Shown here in pieces: positions 1 to 47,000 of a stretch of 64,000 nucleotides of DNA (positions within the stretch are counted from its first letter, which is position 1; each line of letters starts with the position of its first letter). The notes beneath the pieces were generated by a model. It had not been told where the DNA came from. It did no database searches and was given only the letters and a program-made list of their open reading frames with translations. The position numbers and the translations under genes are program-made. Where the stretch lies: the NCBI RefSeq assembly GCF_027580225.2, contig NC_073359.2:16686001-16750000 (forward strand), given 5' to 3'. Origin of the DNA: Misgurnus anguillicaudatus. Lineage: Eukaryota > Chordata > Actinopteri > Cypriniformes > Cobitidae.

Positions 1-32456
<32,456 letters not shown>

Positions 32457-35400
32457 GAGAGAGAGAAAGAGACACCTGCAGCCCACATACGGCCGAAAGC
32501 ACTACACACCTCTATGTATTACACATGCAGAAACACACACGCGCAGGAAACGTAACTCGAATGTGCGGACACACCTTCACTCCATTAGGCACTGGATCTT
32601 CACGTTCATAGCCCTTCATAGCCGACTCTTTTTGGCGTACCCTAAGTTGATAGCTTCATCGTCCACTCCTCCTCATTGGTCCGACTTGGTCATACGTGAG
32701 GGCTGGGCCGCTTATCTGGTGCCTAATGATAAAGAGCATAATATGTTTGCTCAGTAGATGGGCTGTAGGTGAGCTCTACCTGAGGTACAAACTTTACGGA
32801 TACGCTTTGGGTGGAGATACGAGAGAGGGCGTGATTCTCGCGAAAGGACAGATCTAAACTTCACCTTTTATCACTGAATTTAACTAGGTGTCAGTTTTTT
32901 AATCGAACGCTACAACACTAGGAGGTGGGGGTGACTAAATGATTTGATTTAATACTATGTTAGGGGTGATGTATAAAATTATAAGGTGTACTTTGAGAAA
33001 AGTTGGTGCACGTTTGACTTTAACCTTTTCCGTAATGCTAGAAAGATAAATAACGAAAACCACATCATGGTTTTAGGTGTAATTCTCTTTTTTTGTTCAA
33101 ACCTGTTTTTACAACTCTAACCAAGTTCTTGTTTCCCGAAAGTGTTTTAAAAAGTTTGTTTGCCACAATACCTAGTTCAGTCCTATAGTCACTAAATTTC
33201 TTGTTTTGGAGGCGAACCATTTCTTTTTACATTCGAATATTTGCCAGTATTGTGTATGATCAGTAAAGGGATAGAGCTAGTATTCAAATATATATATAAA
33301 CAGATATATTTACAGAAGTTTGTGAAAGATCGTGATTTTTGTTTACATGCTTTGTCACAAATCACTTTTCAGTCTTTGGTCGTCGACCGAAAAATTAAAT
33401 AAAGAGCTTTCCCAACCCAAGTTTCTGTGCAGTGCAACACGAATGTTCACGTGATGATACAAACGTTCGTAAATACGCTTGTTCCGCGAGGTGCGTCACG
33501 GCGAAATCGGTTCGTTTTTTAATTTATGTAATTTATGGACCAGATATATAAATAATGTGGATAATCAAACTCGCTTTCCATGTGACCGCACCACAGCGTA
33601 AGCGAGGATTGAGTCTCTACTGCTGTAAAAATGAATCCATCGCGAAGTGATTTATTTTTCGGTATGTTGTCACGGTTCTGTTTTTTCTTTCTTGAAATGC
33701 TTGAAAATGGGAAGTCGAAATTCCATTTCATGAACGTGCTTTATGCAAAATAGGAAATTGAGCATTTATCAGTGGTTTAAATCTAGATTGGTCTTCGCTT
33801 GCGTTTGACAGTCGGCTCTCGGCTTCGTAGAACCATATCTTTGTTCTCGCTCGATCCGCTTTTTGGATTCAATAGCTGGGTTTCATAGCTAACTTGTTTT
33901 TGGTCTTTAAAATGTAATTCAGGTGAGTTTTCATACTTTCATTACAAGGGCTAACTATGGGCAAAGCTGACTGAATGAGAAGACTCTATGAAGAGCAATA
34001 GGTACGCCGAAGTGAGAATCTGAATCGGGGACGGCGTGGTAACGTCCGGGGGTTGCCGTCGCTGTAGGTTCAGCTTGCAATGCATCCAGGGAATCGAAGT
34101 TTTTGTAAGGCCCACTTGAATGGATAAAGTCCTCTTAGGAAAATGTATTACGCGTTGATAATTTCTTAAAGAAGTAAGCTAAGCTTTTGAATGAATTGTC
34201 TTCTCTGGAGTAATGTTAGGTTAATTGTGTTAGTTGAGGGCTATAACCATTTTCCTTGGTGGTAGATGGTGTTTTCTTTCCACTAATCTTGTCGCACTTT
34301 TTTGCCATGGATGATGGTCCAAAGTGGATGAATTGTGTAGGCCCATTTGTCCATCAGTTCATCGCACGCCTGCGTTTTTACTGTTTTTGCCCGATGTATC
34401 GCACACATACGGAGTCAGATTTGCTCTGTTTGTACCACTGCAAAAAATAGTAATTTGAGAAATTTGAATAGTTTTCGAATGACCTAAGAATCGAAATCGC
34501 TCATGTAAAAACTTATTAAATATGTGAACCACAACGGTCACTTTGGTGAATAAATTTCAATAATTTGTATTGCTTGTAATTTGAATGTATTTTAGGATGT
34601 GATGATTACTTGCTTAAGAAGTGTCGGGACTGTGCCCAACATGGTTTCGAAGTTGTAATTCATACGTTTTTCCACAACCACAGCTGTACATATTTGCCAT
34701 TTTGTTGCATTTTAAATAACTCTCTAAATCTACTTTACATATACATATATATATAAATAATATACGTTTAAAACTTTCAGTGCATTTTACAAATTGAATT
34801 TGCCAAATTGTCAGAACATTTGTATTCATTAACCAGAACAATCTTTATGTGCCAGGCCAGTTAAGCTGCTTATTTTTTGTTGTTTTTTCCAAACATCTGA
34901 AATTTGCATCTGTAAGGTTTGCATTTATTTTCAACTGTGTTTACTTTGATGGAACGGTACTGTCGGTAGTTTAATGCCAATAATTTCTTTGTAGTGGAAG
35001 TTTGTAAATACAGGCTTTATTTTAAAGGGCTACGCCTAACCTGAGAAACGTTTTTTTCTTTATGCAGCCGAGAAACACTACAGCCAGTTGTTTTAATTCC
35101 CATTAAGTATCGCAAAACATCAGAATATGTTGTGCAAATGGTTAAAAATAGCTTTTATATTCACGAGCTGTCCAAACACGTACTGTTTTCAGGTGTTTAT
35201 GGTGAAGGTCAATGTATTTTTCCTCCCTGGGTCAATGCACTGAACCTACTTTGCAGTAATGGAACTAAATCCACTTTATGTGATGTATTAAAGTACAAAC
35301 TTCAAACTTGTTCCTGGTACTCGGTGAGATACAGAAACACTAATGAATAGAAATGATGCTTTATCTTGAGGTCCACACTGATGTGATGGATGTACACAAT

Positions 35401-35535
35401 ATGAAGCTCTCTCTTATTTACTCTCTTTTTATTTTCTGATGTTGATGCATTACCTGAACACTTGTATGTAGGACACTTTAATATAATACATTTGTTTTGA
35501 TAAAACAGGTTAAAATAAACTTTTGTGTAGTGGTG
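32457..35535 (+). other. gna11: Probable long 3' UTR of gna11
   Basis: About 3.1 kb without any of the repeat families that fill the introns, consistent with transcribed exon. Pumilio-type motifs TGTACATA at 34685-34692 and TGTAAATA at 35003-35010 fit the TGTANATA consensus. Open frames here carry no recognisable protein. The extent is inferred; an earlier end near the AATAAA around 33400 is possible. Confidence 0.6.
35514..35519 (+). terminator. gna11: Candidate polyadenylation signal AATAAA for gna11
   Basis: Canonical hexamer in TTAAAATAAAC, followed within 20-60 nt by GT-rich sequence (TTTTGTGTAGTGGTGTATAA). Alternative hexamers occur near 33400 and at 35760-35765, so alternative ends are likely. 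Confidence 0.45.
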
Positions 35536-35756
35536 TATAAAATCAAAGTATTGTTTTACTTTGTAATGTATTTCTCGTTTGGTTGGTTGCTTTTTTTGTT
35601 TTTCTTTCTTTTTTTTTAAAGCATACCAAATGTAAATGATGTACTATATTGAGTGTGCCAATCCCTTTGATTTGTAGAGCCAGACTCTTTACAAGTGCCA
35701 ATGTTGTGGAAATCATTTAAAAAGGACTTGTGTATTTTATGGTCCGGTTTTTAAAA

Positions 35757-37720
35757 ACAAATAAACATTAAGTATGTGATTATGGTAAATACGCAACAGG
35801 AAAAGGACAATTTTATTCTGTATTTAAGATTAAAGGTGACAAACTGCTGTTTTTAAAAAGAAGTGACATTTTAATTGCATGTCTTTGTTTTAAGTGGTGC
35901 GGGTCGGGTCGAGGAGATACTGTATTAACACGAAACCCTGCTGACAGGGAGCTTAATTCTTCTTCATTTACAGTATTTTAGACATATTGCTCTTTTGTAT
36001 GTTTCATTTCAACCACTGTTGCCTGAACCTCATTCATACATGAAAATGACTTTCATAGCCTTCTCCTTTAAAGAAAAAATATCCATTTTAAATTGGAATA
36101 AAATTTGTTCCTATACTTTTGGGTTTGTGCTGGGCTTAATTTATGTCTTTAGCTTTTTGAGTTGTTTAAAAGATGTTCTACATTGAGCCCTTAATGGAAA
36201 TTTTCAGTACTTGTACTATAATGCTAAATGCTGTATCCTAAAACTGATGTCATCTTCAGTTGTACATTTTTTAAAAAAGCATGATGTTAACCATATAGCA
36301 TCCTACAAAATGCCATAATCCTGTTATTCTTAAAAAGAGAAAAATTGAACTCTTATCTTTGGTTAAAATTACAAATAAATCACAAATAAAATCTTTAAGA
36401 ATTTTGTCAATGCAGAATATAGAGTTTTAAACATTATCATGGTTAATATTAAAGTACACAGTATATTTACTAAAGTTTACCACATGTCAATTCATTATAG
36501 TTAATATTACAGAAAATTATATACATTAACAATATGTGGTAATTAATATGGTATACTACATGCAACCTACTGCAGATTAGTAAATACCAAAGTTAGTATG
36601 CTTGCATGAAAGCTAAGGTTTTGGCACAGTGTACTGGCACCAGGCCTAAGCTGCAATTCCACACAACACTACCTTTGGCACATCTATGCTACCAGAAACC
36701 ACACACACACACACACAGAGTTTGTCTCAAATCCTAGTGAGCCGTCTTCCTAGTCAGCATCTTTAGGCACCTTAGACGTGTTCCAAATCAATCCATGCCT
36801 CAAACATGCTAAAATCTTATTTTTTTACAAGATTTTATACAAAGCCACACACTCGCACCATCTTTTCAGAAAACAGCAGCCATCAGTTCCCAAAACTTCA
36901 CTTTACACATACTCAAGTAATTTTGGTCTGTTTCATAAACAAATAAACATTAAGGGGCAGATTTCCGGACAGGGTTTAGATTAATCCAGGACTAGGCCTT
37001 AGTTAAATTGGGATATTTAAATAGTTTTTACAAACAAACTATATAAAAAAAAACAATACTGGTGTGCATCTTAAGACAAAACAATGGCATTAAAGGGGAA
37101 ATCTGACTTTTTCCATATTTAAGGGTCCCCAGTGCTTCTATCAACCTAGAAAATGTGACAAAGAACAACCCAGTAACTTAGCTTTGGTAAAACTTGGGTA
37201 ATTGAAATTTTGCTGCCTTTGTGATGGCAGAAGGGGATAATACTGCCCATTAATCTGCACTATCCAACCACTGCACTGCCATTTAGCTCATTTGCATTTA
37301 AAATGACACGCCCCAAAACTCACACCTACAAAGTGGCAATTTTAACATGCTATTATAAATTATCTAAATGGTATTTTGTATAGTATACAGTAACAAAGTA
37401 CTATACTATAGTATATGGGTTTTAAAACAAATAAACATTAAGTAAATACGTAACAGGAGCATGGCCATTTTATATTTAAGAGTAAATATAACAAACTGTT
37501 GTTTTATATATATAAAATAAATAACATTTTAATTGTGCGTGATTGTTTTAAGTGATATCCCTTTATATATATTTAAAAAAAACATGCTGTCTATGTAGGG
37601 CATTTCATTGGATTTGAAACACAGCCACACACTCACACCATTTATCCAGACAGCAGCAGCAGGCAGCAGCAGCCATCAGCTCCCAAAACTCCACTTCATC
37701 CCTCGCGCACGCAGCCACTT
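35757..37720. repeat. Diverged local duplication upstream of tle5
   Basis: Block A at 35757-35900 is repeated at 37427-37555: AAATAAACATTAAG, TAAATACG(C/T)AACAGGA, CATTTTAATTG and TTGTTTTAAGTG. Block B at 36838-36910 is repeated at 37610-37700: GCCACACACTC, CACCAT, the CAGCAGCCATCAG string, CCCAAAACT and CACTT. Block order A then B holds in both copies. The downstream copy B overlaps the probable tle5 leader. Confidence 0.65.
36955..37090. mobile_element. Short cypriniform DNA repeat, partial copy 2
   Basis: GGGCAGATTTCCGGACAGGG, then TTAATCCAGGACTAGGCCTT and TGTGCATCTTAAGACAAAAC, collinear with the left half of 3552-3768. It appears inserted into the duplicated region upstream of tle5. Confidence 0.6.
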
Positions 37721-38054
37721 GATTACCCCTTGCTCGGAGGAGAGAGAGAGACCTGTCACATCCGAGATCATTCCCGACGTGTCAAAAGAAGAAAAACCCA
37801 AATATCGACCCACCATATTCCAGCAAATCGTCTAAGGATATATTTTCCATGCCGAATGCGCGTTAAAGTGCGCGCTCACATCAGGCTGCCTTATTGCCAT
37901 AGCAGCAGCGCGAGCTGCCTGTAGCTGGCACGGGAGCTTCAAGCTAGCGACGAAACAAACAAAGACAACACTGACGAATATAAACGTCTGCCGGCCAAAC
38001 CGCTTCACTGTTCTTTAAGGAGGAGAAAGCAAGACCCCGAAGACCAAAACTGAC
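37600..38054 (+). promoter_or_regulatory. tle5: tle5 proximal promoter and 5' UTR
   Basis: Sequence becomes CpG-rich and repeat-free approaching the start codon. It includes a CAGCAG-rich tract at 37647-37675 and a GGAGAGAGAGAGACC stretch near 37736. The transcription start is not determinable; no TATA box is obvious. Part of the segment is the downstream copy of a local duplication (block B, 36838-36910). Confidence 0.5.
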
Positions 38055-38081
38055 ATGATGTTTCCACAATCCAGGCACTCG
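38055..38081 (+). CDS. tle5: tle5 exon 1
   Basis: Nine codons, MMFPQSRHS, the diagnostic TLE5 start with two methionines. The first ATG at 38055 has G at -3; the second at 38058 has A at -3. The donor is GTGAGT at 38082. Too short to stand out as an open frame; recognised from the family sequence. Confidence 0.9.
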
Positions 38082-41000
38082 GTGAGTTTTAATCGCGGTG
38101 TTTTCTGCCTGTGTTGATGTTGTTAGCTGGCTTCAGCTTAGCATTGGCACGAGAAGCATCTGTGGAACAGTGCGCGAGGCGAAACTTACTACAAAGATTA
38201 ATATATGTGCGGTGTATTTTTTATTGGTTTGTTCTTGTTTGATATCTGGAGCATAAAAAATGACAAAAATAAACAAACGCATGCACTGGCAGCGCATAAA
38301 TGTGTTGGCAAATAGGAACAATGTAGATGTGGGATGTGACATTTGGTGAATTGTGCATTTTGCAAGGCAAAAGGAAATCCCTAAAATATACAAACTCTGT
38401 CAGTGCTAAGCATGGTACATAAACATTTTATTTTTCTTTACTTTGCAACATTGCATCACGTTATTTTAGGACATTTTAAATAAAAAATCACGTTTGTAAT
38501 GGTAAATTCGTCTTTTTTTTAAATATAGTATTTTAAATGCCATGGACTCATTCCATGTATGTGTTATCTAACACTACTATCAAATATTTATACGAACTAC
38601 AAGTTTTGCAAGTACAGCAAGACCTTTGACACACATGGGTGTAAATCTCTATTGACATAAATGTTTACATTATGTCAAATGTATCCTGCATCAAAACTGT
38701 GCATACTATAGTCTATACTATACTATAGTCTGCAAACTGTGTTGTGTAGTGTTCACACCTATCAACTCGTGCATGGATTTGGTTACACAAAGTGAGTGTC
38801 ACTTCCTAATTAAACTTACTAACCTGGGTAAAAAGTGAAAGTGTCTTAATGTAGGTCAGACCCTTTGTCAGACCTGCCTTCACCAGATCAGTGCTTTACT
38901 TGTGGCAGTTTTGCATGTGATGAATCTGTGCAGTTATCACGCTGTGATTTTCTCACAGGCTGTTTCTGATTAATGAGCTAACATTGCAGATATTTTGATT
39001 AGGCATCTTAATTAAAGTGGTATGGCTGGAGAAGGAGTTTTAGAAGCAGTCACGTTAGTTTTTGAAGTATTCGAGGAATAGGATTTGGTTTACAAAACAA
39101 AGTTTTACAAACAACTGTCACTTATACATATTTAATGAACATCAGGGACCATTTTAAAGGGTGTAGTTAATAGATCAGTTCCAGGGTTCTTACAGTCATG
39201 GAAACCCCTGGAACTAAGAGAGTTTCAAAATTGTCAGGGCTCAAAGTCATTGAGGAATAATTTATATTTTTAATAATATCATTTCAATCACCTCAGAAGA
39301 CAAATATTAACCCTTTGGAGTCATTCTGATTAATTGAATGATGTATGATTTTAGAGCTTTGCCATGTTGTTAACCTGCATATAAGTAGATAACGTGATAT
39401 CAGCAGATAAAGGCATTTTTCTTTCTATCGGACGATTGTTTAAAAACACCCGATGATCAGGGCAATCAAAAGAGACAAAAAACGCATCAAAACTTATGCT
39501 GTGTGATTGTTGTGAATTGGGTGACAATGACAACAGATTTGTAGTTTGTATGCACTGCACTTCTAAGATTTCACAACACAATACTTTGAAACGAGGATTA
39601 AAAAACAAAACTGTCTATCGGTATTGGAAGATGTCAGTTAGGGATCGACAGATATGGATTTTTAAGTGCCAATACCGATTTTTTTGTTTTATCAGCCGAT
39701 GACCGATACAGGCTTGCCGATTTTCTTGAACCGATATTTTGAGCCGATACTGCTTTTGCCCACTCAATTTAAATAATAAAAATGACACAATGATGATGCC
39801 AAATGTAACAAGTCTCAATTTAAAAAACTAACATTTATTGAACCAAAAAAAAACTATATTTAACAAATAGTAAAAACAGGTGAGGGTGTTATGGAACCAT
39901 GAACTGCGGTCTCCACAATGACGAAAAACTATCAGCAAAGGAAATTGATTTCTAGCACTTTACTACTACAAATATATATAGAGATGAGAAACAAAACCCT
40001 GCTTTGTCCAGCTATGATCAGCTGTTAGGCTGAGCTTTCGATATTGTCATGGAAAGGTTGGTTGTTTTACTCACATGACCTGCAATCGATTGCGGCTTCC
40101 AGCACTCTGTCTGTAAATAATGCCGGGAAAAACAATCGCCGAACACAGCAGCCACATATCGGCCAATACACATAGCACTTGCAAAAATCGGCCCGATTTA
40201 TCAGCCGGCCGATATATCGGTCCATCACTAATGTCAGTCTAAATAACCGAATAACGGTATTGGAACAGACATTTTGAAATATATCGGCCAATAATCAGTA
40301 TTGGTCGATAAAATAAATTTTTCACACTATTGGTAATGGAACAATGGTTTAAAAACAGCTGATTGTCATGGCTGATATATTTTGTCAATCAAAAAAGCTC
40401 TGTGTAAAGAAAATGTAAAGAAACATCACTAGTTTAATATTCAATATTAAAGTGACACTCCACCTTTTTTTAAAATAGGCGAATTTTCCAGCTCCCCTAG
40501 AGTTAAACATTTGATATTTACCATTTTGGAATCCATTCAGCCGATCTTCGGGTCTGGCAGTACACTTTTAGCATAACTTAGCATAATCCATTAAATCTGA
40601 TTAGACCATTAGCATTGCGCTACCAAATTACCAAAGAGTTTAGATATTTTTCCTATTTAAAACTTGACTCTTCTGTAATTACATTGTGTACTTAGACCAA
40701 CGGAAAATTAAAAGTTGTGATTTTCTAGGCCGATATGGCTAGGAACTATGCTCTCATTCTGGCGTAATAATCAAGGATTTCGCTGCCTTTGGCTGCAGCA
40801 GGCGCAATGATATTTCGCAGTGCCCGAAAATAGTCCCTTTGGTAACTTTTAGTAGCATTTTGTGGAAAATGTCAGTTTGGCGTCATTTGCTTACAACGCA
40901 TGTTCAACATAAGTAAAGTAACCTGCTCTTTTTTGTTTAAAGACAGATAAATAAACGTTACATTTTACTGCGTTAATAAAATCCTAATAATATTTTTCTA

Positions 41001-44000
41001 TAGTTTAGGGATGGGACGATAAATGCCGAAATAATACCTGGCCAATAACGATTCTGAATTGCACAACCAATTATGCACCACTATTTCATGTACGGCTTTT
41101 AAACAGTAAGTCATTATCAACCTGAAATCACTGTTAGTTTGAGTCGTTTATAACATGCATTTGAAAAAACAAGACTCGTCAAACATATACAATATAATGA
41201 AAATACCTGAAAAGGTTTTAAGAACAGCAATATAAATATATGCTTAAGCCGTTTCCTGGAGATCAGAACAATGACGGCTTCACTTTTTACCAATGGAAGA
41301 GAGCGAACGGGTGTCGTCCATCTTTTTTTACAGTCTATGATAAATGGTTCTTCTGTGGCCCATATTGAGTTTCTGCATGAGAGCGCCCTCTGGCTTTTGG
41401 ATGGCTTTTCACCATAATTCATTAAGAAGCATAGCAAGCATTATCGGGATGGGATTTATCGGCCCATACCTAGTTTTTATGTGATTTTTAAGTGCCATCG
41501 TCTAGAATTTGCTCTTTCTAACCCCATCTCTAAAATAATTTTAAAGTTCATAATAACGATTTTGAATAAAATTGAAGTTCCTTAATGACGACTCACTTGA
41601 AAAGTTATCAAAATTAATTAATCAAAACATGTGGAATACATATCCGAAGAACTGATTGTATTGTATATGTATTGTACTCTACGCTGGGTTTCACTTTATT
41701 CAACTTTGTTTCCTGTTGTGGTTGTGAAGTGAAGCATTTAAGTGTCTTGTTTCAGATGTTTGACTTTGAGAGTGAAACTGTACAACTCCTTTGCAGCCTG
41801 ATAATGAATGAGCGACAGCGAAACATTCAAAAGCTCCTGCACGTCTCTGCGATTCCATAGCAACGACTTCTCGCCAGGCTTGACACAGAAGGCGTTTACC
41901 CTGACTGGCCTGAATGGCTCGTGACATGAATTGCGAGTCTTGCATGCACCCGTTTTTGTTAAGCTGCCACCCACCCCAGCCTCTTCACACAGAGACTTTC
42001 ACAGTACAGCGAATGTCTAATATGTTGTGCTTTCTCATCGTGGATGTAGATGTGAAAGATTACAACATTTCCCCATTATGCGGTGCAGGAAGAGCTGTCG
42101 ACAGTTTTGTGGTCGTGTAGCCAAGCTTGCATCCTTCGGTTGTGTAGCTGGGCTTATAACAAGACACGCCGCCTTGTTTCGAACCCATCCGTTTTTAAAT
42201 TGGAGTATTACGACCCAACACGCAGAGCTAAAAGCATGCATTACGGGTGCAATGCAATGCATCCGAGATGGCGTGATGACATTTCAGGCTTTTTGCTAAA
42301 AAGCAGAGGCCGTAATTCCGACGCTTCCTGCTGCGTGTTCTTTCAAATCATGGAAATATTTTGTGAGCGTCGCACGAGCGTACCTGCCACTGTATCTCAT
42401 TTTGTTGTGCGGCATGCAAAGAAATGACATTTAATAGCATTTTGTCCTCCATTTTGTTCGCATTGCTGTTGAATTTAGATCCAGACGAGTGATGTCATAA
42501 TGGTGCAGATTTGTGAATTGGAGTGCGCCATTGATTGTGGCTTTTCAAGGAGTCGTTTTTGAAAGCCATTGTTGCAGTAATGGCTTGAAAGAGAAGCAAG
42601 AGTTGGCACGGAAATGTACATACACACACACACACAGGAGTGCACACCACTGTGTGTGTTTTCCCCGACCTGATGCTTTGGGAGGGGCATTTGGGGCAGA
42701 TTTATTAAGTCTGCTCGAGTGAGCAGGACAGACCTCCATCTTCCCCCCAAATCCCTCAACACGGCAGATAATCCCTGTTGTCCCACATATTGCTCATTAA
42801 ATAAACCCTATTTCTCACACACCAGCACACACACACATACGCACACACATAGATATATGTGTGCATAGAAAAAGGCCTAGTTAATAGTTAAGACACTGTT
42901 AAGATGGAAAAAAACTTGGGATCTATACAGTCACGCACACAAAATAAAAAATGAAGGAATAAGGAATGTAACACAAAACCTTTTGTCATACATTAGATTT
43001 CATTAAAAAATATTTAATAATTAGGTTTTATTCAAGCCATGGTCTATATTGCGTAGGCTTGTAACTGATGTTCAAATTATCATTTGAACACAAAATATGA
43101 AAAATAAAATATTACATGGTCTAGTTTTAATTAAAAAAATATGTGTAGTGTAGTCGGTAGTTGCCAGTAGAGGTCTACATAGGTCCACATACATCTGAAA
43201 ACCCGAGGTCCGACCCGAAATAATTTAAAATGAATGTGTTTTTGCCGAACAGACCCAAGAAGGCCCGAACTATCTTGCGTGTGTTTATCAAGTCCTTTTC
43301 CAACCCCTCATCTGTTTGCCAAGAGCGCTTGCGACGTCGTGTGGCTGGCGGTAGGTTTATTTTCGTTGAGTTTATTTTCAGTTAATTTTGAATGCACATT
43401 TTAGCAGTTACCTTGGTGTTGTCATCAGATAACAAATGAAAACCAATGGAAAAGCAGGCCAAATTGGTTGGATTCCCACAGAAAATGTGTGAGTTAAGGT
43501 GGTTATGGGGCCGGGGGTGTGGCAATAAACGGGGTGGGGCGTGCGTGTCATAATGAAAATTCAAATATTTTTATTTAAAATACTCAAATAAAGCTTAATT
43601 TTGAAGAAACTATGACATAAAATGAACACATACTAGATTATTAATGAATTAAATGTTTTACCTCTAATGGGAATAGCTGCGTAATAAAGTGAAACTAAAG
43701 GGTTAAAAAACACAAACTAAAGCAGATGTTGTAGAACGTCTGGCAAACAATGATAGATAGCGCAAAAATTGTAAAAACTGATTATTTTCCCACTATTAAT
43801 TGCATTATCTTAAAGGAATGTAACTACTGTAGCATGTAAATAATACACATAAATAACGTGAGCAAAAGCGCTCAACAATTATATCTAATCAACAGGCACG
43901 TCGTGAAACCTAGCTAGTTATCCTCTAGACAGTGATGGTCCAGACCACGTCTTTCTCATAATGGCCTTGTGTCGTGCATGCCCGCTCCTGGCCTTTTGTG

Positions 44001-47000
44001 CACCGAAATGTATTTTTTTGGATGACCTAGTTAAGGAAGTAGGGTTTCCCAGCTTAGGCGGGCCGCCCGAACTGCAAAGTGCTGCGGGAAACCCTGCGTT
44101 TGACTGGTGCGTGTGGGGCTACAGACGTAGCCTGATGCGCACCTCTCCAAAAATGTTAACTTCGTGTCAATTCTACGCAGATCACAAGCGATGTGATTCA
44201 TCTGGTAGAACCCCTACCTCAGGTAGTTTTCTTGCATGCACTTTTGCTTGCGATAGTAAAAACAAAGATAGACCAAGCTGAGGTGTGATATTTAACAAAT
44301 CAAGCTGTAACAAAAGTCGCTTTCAATTTACCTCCATCAACTGCTGATGCTTCTCCAACAATGTACACAACATGCTGCTGCTTTTTCAGCTTTTGCCATC
44401 ATACTGTGTATACACCAGTAACATGCGATCTGCATTTTTAATTGCATTTGTCAATGGCTCATCATCTCCACAGCTAGCCAAAAATCTCCAGTTGTTTTGA
44501 AAAATAACAGCACACCTTGCCTCAACAAGCTGCACGATTTGAATTTATGTGTATGTCCTTAGAAAAAACTGTTTTGCGCAAGTGACACATAATATTTAAT
44601 ATGAACAATAGTGATGGTTGTCATAGAAAATGCAAATAATTAAAAATTGTGCTCATTACCATCACAAATAGGTCTCTTTAAATGAAGAAGAATACAAACG
44701 TGAACACGTAGAGGCGGATGCAAAGAACCTTCAATGCACCATCCGACAAAAACGTCCTCGGCCTCTACCGCGGTGAAAAGACGGAGCAAGAATGGCTTAA
44801 TTAGCTTGTCTAGCTGTTTGTGTTCTTCTCTGTCTTTGGTGTGAAGAACGCGTGCTGGGATAATTGCGTCGCGGGATTATTTTTACTAGGTTTTTGCCAG
44901 TCGCTCGTGGCTTAGAGGCTTTGTATGTTGCACACGTGTTTGTGAAGTGTGTGTGCGCAGTAAGACAGGCAGACAGCATCAGTATTCTCTGACAGTGATG
45001 GACTCACACTGTGGGAAAGCTGCGCCTCAGAGTAAGGCAGCGGTCTGGAACAAAGCAGCCTGGTGGGGGACTATTTAATATGGCTGCACCTCGCTCAGAC
45101 CTGCCTGTTGAGAGACGCACCAAGCCAAAAAACTAAAGCGCTTCCACCCCCAGAAACCATAGGCCAAGAGATCACTGCTTACTATGGTTTTGGGTGCAAA
45201 TGTTAGTTTTTTTTATAAATAATTCATCCAAATATGAAAAAAATTACTTTTGTGGTAAAATGGGCATCTGACAACTACACACGAAAAACCAATGAGATTC
45301 AACATTAACGACTTTTCAACATATCTGAAGTTACCGCTCTGAATTTTATGTTGCAATAAATGTGCAACGTGTCGGTCGAAGGAGTAGATGTCACTGCAAG
45401 CTGCGCGTGCAATGTGATGGCAGAAAAACAGTGGAAATTAATTATACACGAGTAAAACGAGCAAGATAACTCATTAGAAAATGTCTTGATGTACTGTTGT
45501 TGAGTGTCAGAAGAACATGAATGCCAAAAAAGATGGCCTTCATTTTTTACAGAATACCGTCGTCGAAGACACCATTTGAAGATGAACGTAGGTGTTTATG
45601 GTTGCAATAAGCCCTTTAACGGACAGACTGGAGTGATGAAATCATCTGAAAATCTATTAATAATTAAAATAAAAAATAATTAGAGAAGATGTCCTGTGTT
45701 CTGTCGAAGTTTGTTCCCTCTGTGTTTCTTTTAACGCGTTTTCATTACGTTTATAATTTATTTAGAAATATTAAAGAATTGAATGGGTAATACTAAAAAA
45801 GCAATAATATCACCATTTATTAAATATTTAATAATTTTTCAGTGTTTTTATTTCTTTTTACCTTATATCTTAGGTCTTCTTCCTGTTTGTTCTAAAATTA
45901 TTATGTTTACATACTACATAAATAGCTCACACATGATAAAAAGTGTTATTAAAGGGACATTGCATTTTTTTTTTTTTGAAAATATGCTCATTTTCCAGCT
46001 CCCCTAGAGTTAAACATTTGATTCTTACTGTTTTGAAATCCATTCAGCTTAGGGCTGGGCGATTTGACCTCAAATCAAAACCTCGGTTAATCTAACATTT
46101 GACATCGGTTACGATTAATAAACGATTATTTTTTGCCTCATAGTTCACTGACAAGGTTGGAAAGTTTAGGGCACACCTTAAATCAGCCTGCAATGCAATT
46201 ATTCACATTTTTCCCAAAATAACTGCATTACTGAAAAATATTAAATAGACTTAACTCTATGCAGATGTACAATTGATGAAACTTTCAGAATGGGAAGTTA
46301 TGAACCAAAGAATCATACAACCCCCATGACTAATTATAGACATAAGATACATACATAATAAGTTGTATCCAGATAGCATATTGTAATGAGATGAGTAGGG
46401 CAAAATACATACTTGGACTGTATCCTTTACAAGTTTCTTGTATTCAATCCATTTTTTCTTAACTGGGCACTGATGTCTAAGCCATTTATTCTCATCTGTA
46501 ATGCTTTTGGTGTTAATGTAGACTAGAAGTTCTCCCGTTCTCTCTCTCCGTCATCTCTGAAGTGTCTAATTAAACTCACGCGGGCGCGTCTTTTCGCGGT
46601 TTTGAGTGAGTGAGATGTGATGACATTACCCGGGCTGCTTAGAGACCCGTCGGTAGATTAAACTGAGCGCGTGTGCGGTAAAAACCCGACCGCGCATTCC
46701 GTATTTTTGTCACAGGTGCCTGCACATTCGTGAGTACTTCTTAAAAAAAAAAGTACTGTGCTTCTTTTGGGCACTAGATGATCCTGCTGCTCAGTTAAAC
46801 AGTGTTTGAGTTCTCCTCCATGTTTCGCTGTGCCACTGACAGGACGGGGCGGAGTTACGCAACATCACACGCAGCAGTTTGTTTTTAAAGGGAAAGTATT
46901 AACAAGATTAAAAACCGAAATAACCGACATGATAAAATAATGTCGGTTAGAGGTTCTGAATTTTGGTTTCGGTTATTTTTCGATTAATCGCCCAGCCCTA

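Noticed and set aside
43961..44281. 106-residue open frame, cysteine-rich
   Set aside because: Crosses a hAT-like terminus and has no recognisable domain; intronic.
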